Shown: positions 57,400 through 63,611 of the stretch, one piece after another
How the letters are laid out: each line of letters starts with the position of its first letter
Numbering within the stretch: the stretch's first letter is position 1
From: Prevotella sp.
GTDB lineage: Bacteria > Bacteroidota > Bacteroidia > Bacteroidales > Bacteroidaceae
Direction: 5' to 3'
DNA: 64,000 nucleotides
NCBI GenBank assembly: GCA_015060535.1
Contig: SUYH01000004.1
Span: 1-64,000 of the forward strand
The notes under the pieces: model-generated
Told to the model about the DNA's origin: nothing
What the model saw: the letters and a program-made list of their open reading frames with translations, nothing else
Databases searched by the model: none
Made by a program: the position numbers and the translations under genes

Positions 57400-57987
57400 A
57401 TGAAAATGAACAAGACACTAATCGGAGTTATCGCAGCAGTTGTAGTAATTACCCTCTGGGCTTCAAGTGCTTACAACGGCATGGTGAAGGAACAGGAAAA
57501 AGCCACTACGGCTTTGGCTAACGTTCAGTCAACTTATCAGCGTCGTGCAGACCTCATCCCCAATCTGGTAGAGACCGTCAAGGGCTATGCTGCTCATGAG
57601 AAGCAGACACTCGAGGATGTGGTTGCAGCCCGTTCAAAGGCTACTAGCATCACTCTCGACCCCTCAAACATGACGCCTGAGAAACTGAAGGAGTTCCAGC
57701 AGGCTCAGGGTGAGCTCGGTTCAGCACTGGGTCGTCTGATTGCCATCCAGGAGAACTATCCTGACCTGAAAGCCAATGAGAACTTCCGCGACCTGCAGGT
57801 TCAGCTGGAGGGAACAGAGAACCGTATCAACGAGGCCCGCAACACCTACAATGCTGCCGTTCAGCAGTATAACGTGGTCATCCGCTCGTTCCCCAAGAAT
57901 ATGCTTGCTGGCATGTTCGGTTTCGACAAGATGGATAAGTTTGAGGCAGAGGCTGGAGCTGAAAAAGCGCCTAAAGTCGCTTTTTAG
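57400..57987 (+). CDS. lemA: LemA-family protein
   Basis: 195 residues. An N-terminal membrane helix (about 5-24) precedes the LemA helical domain: YQRRADLIPNLVETVKGYAAHEKQTLEDVVAARS and NEARNTYNAAVQQYNVVIRSFP. Its stop TAG overlaps by two bases the first base pair of the 32-nt repeat at 57986. An ATG at 57406 is an alternative start. Confidence 0.93.
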   Translation: MKMNKTLIGVIAAVVVITLWASSAYNGMVKEQEKATTALANVQSTYQRRADLIPNLVETVKGYAAHEKQTLEDVVAARSKATSITLDPSNMTPEKLKEFQQAQGELGSALGRLIAIQENYPDLKANENFRDLQVQLEGTENRINEARNTYNAAVQQYNVVIRSFPKNMLAGMFGFDKMDKFEAEAGAEKAPKVAF

Positions 57988-58017
57988 TTGACAGTTGATA
58001 GTTGACAGTTGACAGTT
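57986..58017. repeat. Left 32-nt inverted heptamer repeat
   Basis: Units AGTTGAC, AGTTGAT, AGTTGAC, AGTTGAC, AGTT. It overlaps the lemA stop and ends 2 bases before the four-helix-bundle ATG. Confidence 0.95.
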
Positions 58018-58019
58018 TT

Positions 58020-58382
58020 ATGCAACAAGAAAGTATTATAGGAGAAAAAAGTATGGCTTATGCAATAAGGATTGTAAAGCTGTATAAATACTTATATGAA
58101 ATAAAAAAAGAAACTGTACTGTCAAAGCAACTGCTCAGAAGTGGAACCAGTATAGGAGCAAATACAAGAGAAAGTAAAAACGCCCAAAGCAGGAACGACT
58201 TTCTTAATAAGCTTAATATAGCCTTAAAAGAAGCCGATGAGACAGAATATTGGCTTGAATTATTATACAAGACTGAATATCTTGATGAAAAAGAATATAA
58301 GTCTATACAAAAAGATACAAGTGAAATAATAAAAATATTAACATCAATTATCAAAAAGTTGAAAGAAGACAAAGACAAATAA
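58020..58382 (+). CDS. Four-helix-bundle protein (S23/IVP, Avd-like family)
   Basis: 120 residues from the ATG at 58020. LSKQLLRSGTSIGANTRES corresponds to the conserved loop of the S23 ribosomal/IVP four-helix-bundle family, and NKLNIALKEADETEYWLELL to its third helix. The surface is basic and the base composition is much more AT-rich than neighbouring genes, suggesting transfer. Relatives are encoded in 23S rRNA intervening sequences or beside diversity-generating retroelements; no reverse transcriptase or rRNA is present here. The stop TAA is partly formed by the right 32-nt repeat. Function unknown; nucleic-acid binding is likely. Confidence 0.85.
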   Translation: MQQESIIGEKSMAYAIRIVKLYKYLYEIKKETVLSKQLLRSGTSIGANTRESKNAQSRNDFLNKLNIALKEADETEYWLELLYKTEYLDEKEYKSIQKDTSEIIKILTSIIKKLKEDKDK

Positions 58383-58412
58383 CTGTCAACTGTCAACTGT
58401 CAACTGTCAACT
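58381..58412. repeat. Right 32-nt inverted heptamer repeat
   Basis: Perfect AACTGTC x4 plus AACT. It overlaps the four-helix-bundle stop codon and ends 4 bases before the purM ATG. Confidence 0.95.
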
Positions 58413-58416
58413 AAAT

Positions 58417-59661
58417 ATGGACAACAGATATATGATGCGTGGCGTAAGTGCTGCCAAAGAGGATGTGCACAACGCCATCAAGAACATCGACAAAGGCATC
58501 TTCCCACAAGCCTTCTGCAAGATTATCCCCGACATCTTGGGCGGCGATCCGGAGTATTGCAATATCATGCATGCTGATGGCGCTGGCACAAAGTCGAGTC
58601 TCGCCTACATGTACTGGAAGGAAACGGGCGACCTCTCCGTATGGAAGGGCATTGCCCAGGATGCCATCGTGATGAACACCGACGACCTGCTCTGTGTGGG
58701 AGCCGTCGACAATATTCTTGTTTCTTCGACTATCGGACGTAACAAGATGCTCGTTCCTGGCGATGTCATATCAGCCATCATCAATGGAACAGACGAACTG
58801 CTCAGCGAACTGCGCGAGATGGGAATCGGCATTTGGCCTACCGGTGGTGAGACAGCGGATGTGGGCGATTTGGTGCGTACCATCATCGTCGATTCTACCG
58901 TCACCTGCCGTATGCGTCGCGCTGACGTCATCGACAATGCCAACATCCGTCCGGGCGACGTCATCGTAGGTCTCTCGTCTACAGGACAGGCTACCTACGA
59001 GAAACGTTATAATGGCGGCATGGGATCTAATGGTCTGACTTCTGCCCGTCACGATGTCTTCGCCAAATATCTGGCAGAGAAATATCCTGAGAGCTACGAT
59101 CATGCCGTACCCGATGAGCTGGTCTACTCTGGTCGCTACGCTCTAGTTGACAGTTTACAGTTGACAGTTGACAGTTCTAACGCAGTTGACACTAGCTGCG
59201 CACAACCTGCCGACCCTCAACTGTCAACTCTCAACTCTCAACTATCAACTCTCACCATGGGTCAATTGGTGCTCTCGCCTACCCGCACCTACGCTCCCGT
59301 CATCAAGCGACTGCTCGACGAGCTGCGTCCTGAGATTCATGGTATGGTACATTGCACGGGTGGCGCCCAGACCAAGGTTCTCCACTTCGTGAATGATAAT
59401 TGTAAGGTCGTCAAGGACAACATGTTCCCCGTCCCCCCACTCTTCCGCGCTATCCACGAGTGCTCAGGTACCGATTGGCGCGAGATGTACCAGGTGTTCA
59501 ATATGGGCCACCGCATGGAGATCTACGTTCGTCCTGAGGTTGCCGAGCGGGTCATCGCGATCTCCAAGTCGTTTAACATCGATGCCCAGATTGTCGGTCA
59601 CATTGAGGAAGGCAAGAAGAGCCTGACCATTCATTCTGAATTCGGAACCTTCGAATACTAA
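58417..59661 (+). CDS. purM: AIR synthase (phosphoribosylformylglycinamidine cyclo-ligase) carrying a repeat-derived insertion
   Basis: 414 residues. The N-terminal DGAGTKSSLAYMYWKETGDL, GIGIWPTGGETADVGD and C-terminal GMVHCTGGAQTKVLHF and MGHRMEIYV are those of AIR synthase of the Bacteroidetes type, which makes 5-aminoimidazole ribotide. Residues about 243-278 (SLQLTVDSS ... PQLSTLNSQLSTLT) are translated from heptamer repeats and interrupt the region between RYALVDS and GQLVLSPTRTYAP, probably a surface loop. The frame remains open. The C-terminal codons are duplicated in a 14-bp tandem just past the stop. Confidence 0.9.
   Translation: MDNRYMMRGVSAAKEDVHNAIKNIDKGIFPQAFCKIIPDILGGDPEYCNIMHADGAGTKSSLAYMYWKETGDLSVWKGIAQDAIVMNTDDLLCVGAVDNILVSSTIGRNKMLVPGDVISAIINGTDELLSELREMGIGIWPTGGETADVGDLVRTIIVDSTVTCRMRRADVIDNANIRPGDVIVGLSSTGQATYEKRYNGGMGSNGLTSARHDVFAKYLAEKYPESYDHAVPDELVYSGRYALVDSLQLTVDSSNAVDTSCAQPADPQLSTLNSQLSTLTMGQLVLSPTRTYAPVIKRLLDELRPEIHGMVHCTGGAQTKVLHFVNDNCKVVKDNMFPVPPLFRAIHECSGTDWREMYQVFNMGHRMEIYVRPEVAERVIAISKSFNIDAQIVGHIEEGKKSLTIHSEFGTFEY
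59145..59250. repeat. Inverted heptamer-repeat pair inserted inside purM
   Basis: Left 59145-59176 is AGTTGAC, AGTTTAC, AGTTGAC, AGTTGAC, AGTT; right 59219-59250 is AACTGTC, AACTCTC, AACTCTC, AACTATC, AACT. They match as inverted repeats at 28 of 32 positions and enclose 42 bases without a gene. The layout equals the cassette at 57986 minus its gene. Confidence 0.92.
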
Positions 59662-59676
59662 CTTTCGAATACTAAT

Positions 59677-59713
59677 AAAGAGTTCGACTCCCTTTGCGAA
59701 GTCGAACTCTTTT
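59677..59713 (+). terminator. Intrinsic terminator after purM
   Basis: Perfect 12-base stem AAAGAGTTCGAC/GTCGAACTCTTT (59677-59688 with 59701-59712) ends in a T-run. It closes the phoH-purM operon. Confidence 0.9.
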
Positions 59714-59718
59714 CTTCG

Positions 59719-59811
59719 TTACATACACGACGTCACTCCCAGCGTCGTTCCCAGTGCAGTCAGAATCGAAATCAGAATCTGCACAATCAGCTTCCACGTT
59801 TCTTTCTTCAT
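59719..59811 (-). CDS. Smalltalk-type peptide (30 residues)
   Basis: The frame from ATG 59811 to TAA 59719 encodes a 30-residue peptide: MKKETWKLIVQILISILTA followed by a Gly/Thr segment and TSCM. This closely resembles the Bacteroidales 'smalltalk' peptide family, typically found beside HU-like genes, as here. A single hydrophobic helix suggests membrane association. Function unknown. Confidence 0.8.
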   Translation of the reverse strand: MKKETWKLIVQILISILTALGTTLGVTSCM

Positions 59812-59834
59812 ACTTCTTACTTCTTACTTCCACC
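59807..59834. repeat. Heptamer array (TTCTTAC type) before the smalltalk gene
   Basis: TTCATAC, TTCTTAC, TTCTTAC, TTCCACC. It covers the smalltalk start codon and the spacer up to the hairpin that follows the HU-like gene. Confidence 0.7.
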
Positions 59835-59838
59835 TTCT

Positions 59839-59867
59839 AAAAGGTTGCGCCCGCAGGCGCTAACCTT
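59839..59867 (-). terminator. Hairpin directly after the HU-like gene
   Basis: On the minus strand AAGGTTAGCGCC / GGCGCAACCTT (one bulged base, loop TGCG) is followed by TTTT. It lies 3 bases after the HU-like stop and would terminate or attenuate transcription into the smalltalk gene. Confidence 0.7.
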
Positions 59868-59870
59868 ATA

Positions 59871-60515
59871 CTACTCTCCTCCGGTCTCGAAGCCAGCGCT
59901 ACCGCCGCCGCCGTTGTCACCTCCGGTATTGTCACCACCGCCCTGGTTCTGCGAGCCACCCTGGTTCTCAGAACCGCCAGAGTTTTCACTCCCCTCGCCC
60001 GTTGGAGAGGGGTCGGGGGTGAGGCTGTCATTCCCCGTCAAATTCTTAATCAGCTGCTTGGTCTTCGAAGTGAAGGTGGTGCTCGAGTCGCGCGTCATCT
60101 CGCTCATCGTGGTCTCACCCGTGGCCTGCATGATGATCTTCACGGCCGAGATGGCCATCTGCTGCTTGGTGATGTCGGCCTGCAGCTCCTCGTCGGTGCG
60201 CTGGGCGCCAACGCCTGCCGAGATCTTCGCACCCGACTTCAGCGTCAGACCGTTGCCCTCGACGGTGGCCTTAAACAGTCCCAGGTCGTCGATCTTCACC
60301 ACGTTGCCGTCCAGACAGAGCTCCTTGATGCAGCTCACCATGTCGGACAGCACACCGATGATCACACCCTTCGAATAGACGGTGTTGTGCTCGTGCATGT
60401 GCTTGGCCAGCTTAGCCATCGAGATACTCTCCTTGTACTCCACACGGGGATAATACTTACCCTTCACGCCCTCAATGGCGTCGTTGGTGTTCAGTGTCAA
60501 ATTCAGTTCAATCAT
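59871..60515 (-). CDS. HU-like DNA-binding protein with low-complexity tail
   Basis: 214 residues from the ATG at 60515. Residues 1 to about 125 fit the Bacteroidales HU-HIG type domain (YPRVEYKESISMAKLAKHMHEHN ... VKIDDLGLFKATVEGNGLT). The tail (about 168-214) is Gly/Asn/Ser/Glu-rich and includes LTPDPSPTGEG, encoded by a GC-rich imperfect palindrome. The upstream in-frame ATG at 60572 is less likely because it falls in 21-bp repeats. Paired with a smalltalk peptide. Confidence 0.8.
   Translation of the reverse strand: MIELNLTLNTNDAIEGVKGKYYPRVEYKESISMAKLAKHMHEHNTVYSKGVIIGVLSDMVSCIKELCLDGNVVKIDDLGLFKATVEGNGLTLKSGAKISAGVGAQRTDEELQADITKQQMAISAVKIIMQATGETTMSEMTRDSSTTFTSKTKQLIKNLTGNDSLTPDPSPTGEGSENSGGSENQGGSQNQGGGDNTGGDNGGGGSAGFETGGE
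59987..60024. repeat. GC-rich repeat inside the HU-like gene
   Basis: The stretch TCACTCCCCTCGCCC ... GGAGAGGGGTCGGGGGTGAGG is an imperfect inverted repeat and translates as SLTPDPSPTGEGSE. The same peptide-like string is a familiar by-product of dispersed repeats in other Bacteroidetes genomes (recollection, not checked). Confidence 0.6.
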
Positions 60516-60550
60516 AATCTTTCTTGTTTTTTTAGCGTTAATAATTTTGT

Positions 60551-60592
60551 TTACTTTCGGAGAAATTTCCAATACTTTCGGAGTATCCGGAT
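60551..60592. repeat. Two 21-bp repeats sharing the ACTTTCGGAG core
   Basis: Units at 60551 and 60572 share ACTTTCGGAG with the three repeats at 26363-26425, which lie 34 kb away. They sit in the untranslated leader of the HU-like gene. Confidence 0.75.
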
Positions 60593-60716
60593 TACCCCTT
60601 CCTGCATCGAGAGTTTTTCCAGCTGCAAGTGTGGTGCAAGGCGAACGCAGAGGCGAGCTTGCTTGGCCTTTGCTGAGCCGCCGCCCACACTCGCCGTTGC
60701 TTCACAAATCCATCGG

Positions 60717-60724
60717 CAAAGATA
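60717..60724 (-). promoter_or_regulatory. -7 element (TATCTTTG, minus strand) for the HU-like gene
   Basis: TAnnTTTG match. It implies an unusually long leader of about 195 bases that contains the 21-bp repeats. Confidence 0.6.
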
Positions 60725-60753
60725 CGACATTCGGTTTCGGCAGATGGCCAAAT

Positions 60754-60803
60754 GTGGTCTATCGTGGTCAAAAGTGGTCAAATGTGGTCAAATGTGGTTC
60801 GCG
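60754..60803. repeat. Five 10-bp tandem repeats (GTGGTCAAAT)
   Basis: Units at 60754 (GTGGTCTATC), 60764 (GTGGTCAAAA), 60774 and 60784 (GTGGTCAAAT) and 60794 (GTGGTTCGCG). Ten-base spacing would place copies on one face of the helix. It lies between two divergent promoters. Confidence 0.85.
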
Positions 60804-60874
60804 GCACACTTCGCCCACTACCTCGGCGAACCGAAAAAAAGCTCAGAATATTTTGCTGTTTCAGTAGAAATGCC

Positions 60875-60882
60875 TATCTTTG
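60875..60882 (+). promoter_or_regulatory. -7 element (TATCTTTG) for the MNT/HEPN pair
   Basis: TAnnTTTG match 8 bases before the ATG at 60890, so the mRNA would be nearly leaderless. Confidence 0.7.
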
Positions 60883-60889
60883 CAGCGAA

Positions 60890-61189
60890 ATGAAAATGAA
60901 TAAAAAAGCAGTCATCAATCGTCTCTCATCATTGAAAACACCTCTGATGGCAGTCGGTGTATGTCAGTTAGGCTTGTTTGGCTCTACAGTTCGTGGAGAG
61001 AACACAGCCAAGAGTGACATTGACATTCTCATTGATTTCAATGTAGGCCAAGAAACCTATCTCAATTATCTCAATGCCTGCAATATTCTTCAGGATGCTT
61101 TCGGGAAAGCCAAACTCGATGTCGTCACCAAGAAAGGCCTTAGCCCTTATATTGGTGAGAACATCTTAAATGAAGTCGAGTATGTATAA
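60890..61189 (+). CDS. mntA: MNT-domain nucleotidyltransferase antitoxin
   Basis: 99 residues. The minimal nucleotidyltransferase motif GS-x10-DxD is exact (GSTVRGENTAKSDID, about 26-40). In characterised HEPN/MNT pairs such a protein AMPylates and silences the HEPN toxin. The ATG at 60896 is an alternative start. The stop region overlaps the HEPN gene by 8 bases. Confidence 0.85.
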   Translation: MKMNKKAVINRLSSLKTPLMAVGVCQLGLFGSTVRGENTAKSDIDILIDFNVGQETYLNYLNACNILQDAFGKAKLDVVTKKGLSPYIGENILNEVEYV

Positions 61190-61532
61190 GTCATATCTTC
61201 CATATCTTCAGCATATACTCGACGAATGCCATTATATATGTTCAGTCGTTAAGCCTGAAATGCAGCAAGACCAATTCCTGAGGGATGAAACCTTAAAACG
61301 TGCAGTCACTCGTAGTCTTTCTATCATCGGAGAGGCCACCAAGAAAATACCTGCAGATGTCAAGTATGCTTGGCAGAGCATTTCATGGCGCGAGATGGCA
61401 GGTATGCGCGACAGATTAGTTCATGACTACATGGGAGTAAACTATTACATAGTATGGGATGTGGCTAAAAACATTATTCCAACCCTTACTGGGCAGATAG
61501 AAACAATCATCAGTTCCTACAAGGAATCATAA
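61182..61532 (+). CDS. hepT: HEPN-domain toxin (HepT/DUF86 family)
   Basis: 116 residues from the ATG at 61182. The RNase motif Rx4HxY appears as RDRLVHDY near residue 85; the family uses it to cut RNA, and the Tyr is the site modified by MntA. The 8-base overlap with the antitoxin gene is typical of such pairs. A hairpin (61539-61562) follows. Confidence 0.87.
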   Translation: MYKSYLPYLQHILDECHYICSVVKPEMQQDQFLRDETLKRAVTRSLSIIGEATKKIPADVKYAWQSISWREMAGMRDRLVHDYMGVNYYIVWDVAKNIIPTLTGQIETIISSYKES

Positions 61533-61538
61533 TGAAAG

Positions 61539-61562
61539 GGGCGGTCTCATGCGACAGCCCCC
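61539..61562 (+). terminator. Hairpin after the HEPN gene
   Basis: GGGGC..GTC / GAC..GCCCC with one mismatch, 7 bases after the stop. It lacks a clear T-run, so terminator status is tentative. Confidence 0.45.
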
Positions 61563-61581
61563 ATCATTGAATAAACAACGA

Positions 61582-61797
61582 TCATAAACGGGTTGACGGC
61601 TCGCCCAGTTCGTCCACGATTTGCTGTACCTGGCGGGGCGTGAAGTCGCTCTCGTCAAGCAGATAAGCAAGGCGAGGGTTCTTCTTCAGCCACTTGTTGA
61701 ACCGCCTCAAGGCTCCGCGCTGCGACATCTCCGGACAGTAGATCAAAGCCAGTTCGGTCTTGTAGTAAGCCCTGATTTCAAATTCATGCTTCTCCAT
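61582..61797 (-). CDS. DUF4248 protein
   Basis: 71 residues from the ATG at 61797. FEIRAYYKTELALIYCPEMS ... ALRRFNKWLKKNP and the final FTPRQVQQIVDELGEP match DUF4248, a small helical family common in Bacteroidales phage-like and mobile regions. An ATG at 61806 is also in frame. It overlaps the preceding gene by 14 bases. Confidence 0.82.
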   Translation of the reverse strand: MEKHEFEIRAYYKTELALIYCPEMSQRGALRRFNKWLKKNPRLAYLLDESDFTPRQVQQIVDELGEPSTRL

Positions 61798-62527
61798 CCT
61801 TCGCATTCTTCATTGCCAGATATTCTTCGCGGCTCACGGCACCTTTCTTTCGTTCTGCAATTTGACGTTCTAGCCGTGCATTAGCCTCTTCACGTTCCCG
61901 AATGATGGCCTGCTGCTGGACAGTATCAACCGTTGGCTGGCGGCTTTTCCTGATTTTCACCTGCTGTAAGTGGAGTTCTGCGGCCTCGTCGTCCTTCTGG
62001 AATTTCCGCTTCGACCATGCCAAAAGTCGCAACTTAGTGCTCCACGATTTCTTCGTTTCCCACAACATCTTCGTTTTGTCAGCCGTTTCCTCAGCCCACT
62101 TGGCATAAAACTTCAACAGCATATCCCTTCCGTACTTCTTTTCATACAGCAAGAGCTCATCCCAGAAAGCCTTCTGTCTTTCCTCCAAACCACCGCTCTC
62201 GCGCCCTTTACACAGAGACATTTTCTCCCCTTTTTCTTTTAACATCGTCTCTCTTTCTTTATAAGAGGGGTGCAGGGGGGATTTTTCTTTGTCTCGTTTT
62301 CTTTTTCGCTCTTTTAAGAACCCGGTGAGCGAGAACGAACTGCGGAACATCCGATACCAATATCCGGCCTTGTTTTTCTCGGAATAGGTCATGTAGCGAT
62401 AGATGTCCAGGGCGATGTAAAGGTGGTACAGGAGGTGGCGTACGGCCTGCTCCTTGTACTCACTTGTCAGTCCTCTGTCCGTCAGCAGACTGTCAATTTT
62501 ATTCATTGTCTCATCAATGTTTGTCAT
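61784..62527 (-). CDS. Basic helical protein, possibly phage replication-related
   Basis: 247 residues. An N-terminal helical region (1-75) is followed by a Lys/Arg/Glu-rich segment (about 72-105) and a block EERQKAFWDELLLYEKKYGRDMLLKFYAKWAEE with KTKMLWETKKSWSTKLRLLAW, which I associate with DUF7833-like proteins of Bacteroidales prophages (uncertain). The C-terminus is coiled coil. Overlaps both neighbours, by 4 and 14 bases. Function unknown. Confidence 0.55.
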   Translation of the reverse strand: MTNIDETMNKIDSLLTDRGLTSEYKEQAVRHLLYHLYIALDIYRYMTYSEKNKAGYWYRMFRSSFSLTGFLKERKRKRDKEKSPLHPSYKERETMLKEKGEKMSLCKGRESGGLEERQKAFWDELLLYEKKYGRDMLLKFYAKWAEETADKTKMLWETKKSWSTKLRLLAWSKRKFQKDDEAAELHLQQVKIRKSRQPTVDTVQQQAIIREREEANARLERQIAERKKGAVSREEYLAMKNAKDGEA

Positions 62528-62910
62528 ACCACTCTGATTTTAAATTGATTCATCACTTCGAGAATGTCGTTCGGATGGAGCGACGTGGCGGTTTCCATCT
62601 TTGCCATAGCCTTGCCCAACATGGCATACTGCGTAAGCCCAGTCAGCTCATCGTCAGCCGACATACCCACCTGCCGACAGCAGAAAGCGATGTACTGCTC
62701 GGTATTATTCTCATTAGGCGGAGCAAAGCGCGTCACGATCTGCCGTATCGTCTTGCACCCGTACCGTCGGCGATACGTGCGCATCAGAACGAGCCATGCT
62801 CGAATAGCATACTCCTGTGTTTCAAACTCGACGAAGCCCTTCTTCGTGCCCGTCATTCCCTGCCACTTCGCCCCTTGGCGAATGTTGAAAATATTATTCT
62901 TTGCAATCAT
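62524..62910 (-). CDS. Phage P5-like structural/lytic protein
   Basis: 128 residues. NIFNIRQGAKWQGMTGTKKGFVEF, YAIRAWLVLMRTYRRRYGCKTIRQIVTRFAPPNENNTEQYIAF resemble proteins annotated as structural protein P5 in Bacteroidales, which have a lysozyme-like fold. It would cut peptidoglycan in phage entry or release. No signal peptide. It overlaps both neighbours by 4 bases (ATGA). Confidence 0.7.
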   Translation of the reverse strand: MIAKNNIFNIRQGAKWQGMTGTKKGFVEFETQEYAIRAWLVLMRTYRRRYGCKTIRQIVTRFAPPNENNTEQYIAFCCRQVGMSADDELTGLTQYAMLGKAMAKMETATSLHPNDILEVMNQFKIRVV

Positions 62911-63611
62911 CTACTTAATTTACAATTTATTTTAGCATTTAGAGATTTTATTATCGCATAGCGTACTTCGTCGCTAAAAGTTCCTTGGCGGCGGCCCAGC
63001 TGCTTCCGCTTGCGCAGAAAGTCGTAGACCGACAGCACACAGCGGTAGAACCGTTGTCGCACCACAAGCGGCATCTGCTGCACCGACTCCAGATAACTGA
63101 CGTAGCGGAACAGCTGGTCGCACACCTGTCGGCGCTCGCTCTCCGACAGCCCCTCCAATTCTAAGCTGAGCGAATCGCCTCCTGGTGCGTCATCACGATA
63201 CATGCGACCTAGTAACGACAGATCATGGAAACAAGCATGAGCGTCAGCATATTTATACTTGTTTTTACCCATTCTGAATTGATATCCTCTACGGGAACGG
63301 AATACTCCAGGAATCTTGCCCTTTCCCATCTTCCATGGCATCAACCGATTCTGATCGTTCTCGCTCTGATTAACCTCCCTGAGGTTCTCCAATCGGTTGT
63401 CCGTCTTGATGCCATTCAGATGGTCTATCTGCTTGGGAAAGCGTCCGTAGACCAACGCCCATGCTATATGGTGCAGACTAATCTCATTCCGACGATTCCC
63501 AATGCGAATGTTCAGCAACTTATAGCCTTCACGCTCCCAACCTTTCACTACTTGCCCCTTACGGTTGCGAATCTCGCCCGTAGCGGCATCATACGTGTAA
63601 CATTTCCGCAT
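62907..63611 (-). CDS. HNH endonuclease with a long helical C-terminal extension
   Basis: 234 residues. Residues 40-90 carry an HNH_3-type motif: SLHHIAWALVYGRFPKQIDHLNGIKTDNRLENLREV. About 90-130 contain an AP2-like DNA-binding strand (GVFRSRRGYQFRMG). The C-terminal ~100 residues (EGLSESERRQVCDQLFRYVSYLESVQ ...) are helical and unlike usual homing endonucleases, suggesting a domain fusion. It overlaps the upstream gene by 23 bases and the P5-like gene by 4. Confidence 0.72.
   Translation of the reverse strand: MRKCYTYDAATGEIRNRKGQVVKGWEREGYKLLNIRIGNRRNEISLHHIAWALVYGRFPKQIDHLNGIKTDNRLENLREVNQSENDQNRLMPWKMGKGKIPGVFRSRRGYQFRMGKNKYKYADAHACFHDLSLLGRMYRDDAPGGDSLSLELEGLSESERRQVCDQLFRYVSYLESVQQMPLVVRQRFYRCVLSVYDFLRKRKQLGRRQGTFSDEVRYAIIKSLNAKINCKLSR

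Larger units (their letters stand above)
57986..58412. mobile_element. Candidate 427-bp cassette: four-helix-bundle gene between 32-nt inverted heptamer repeats
   Basis: Left end 57986-58017 is AGTTGAC x4 plus AGTT with one unit AGTTGAT; right end 58381-58412 is AACTGTC x4 plus AACT. They are reverse complements with one mismatch in 32. Between them lies a single AT-rich gene. The left repeat begins inside the lemA stop and the right repeat ends 4 bases before the purM ATG. Whether it moves as DNA is not shown by the sequence. Confidence 0.65.
60593..60874. other. Divergent spacer between HU-like and MNT genes
   Basis: No gene is supported. The spacer holds the HU-like promoter (60717-60724), five 10-base units GTGGTCAAAT (60754-60803) and a GC-rich stretch that reads open on the minus strand but begins at the promoter itself. 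The GC-rich leader of about 195 bases before the HU-like start could be regulatory. Confidence 0.5.

Noticed and set aside
57986..58412. Diversity-generating retroelement
   Set aside because: The four-helix-bundle protein resembles Avd, but no reverse transcriptase or template/variable repeat pair is visible in the window.
57986..58412. 23S rRNA intervening sequence
   Set aside because: IVP-type genes often lie in 23S rRNA, but the flanks here are the protein-coding genes lemA and purM.
59845..60378. 177-residue plus-strand frame
   Set aside because: Antisense to the HU-like gene; Pro-rich because it mirrors the Gly-rich tail.
60551..60781. 76-residue minus-strand frame upstream of the HU-like gene
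   Set aside because: Its first in-frame ATGs lie at or before the -7 element, and the last part is translated 21-bp repeat. It may be a conserved leader but is not supported as a protein.
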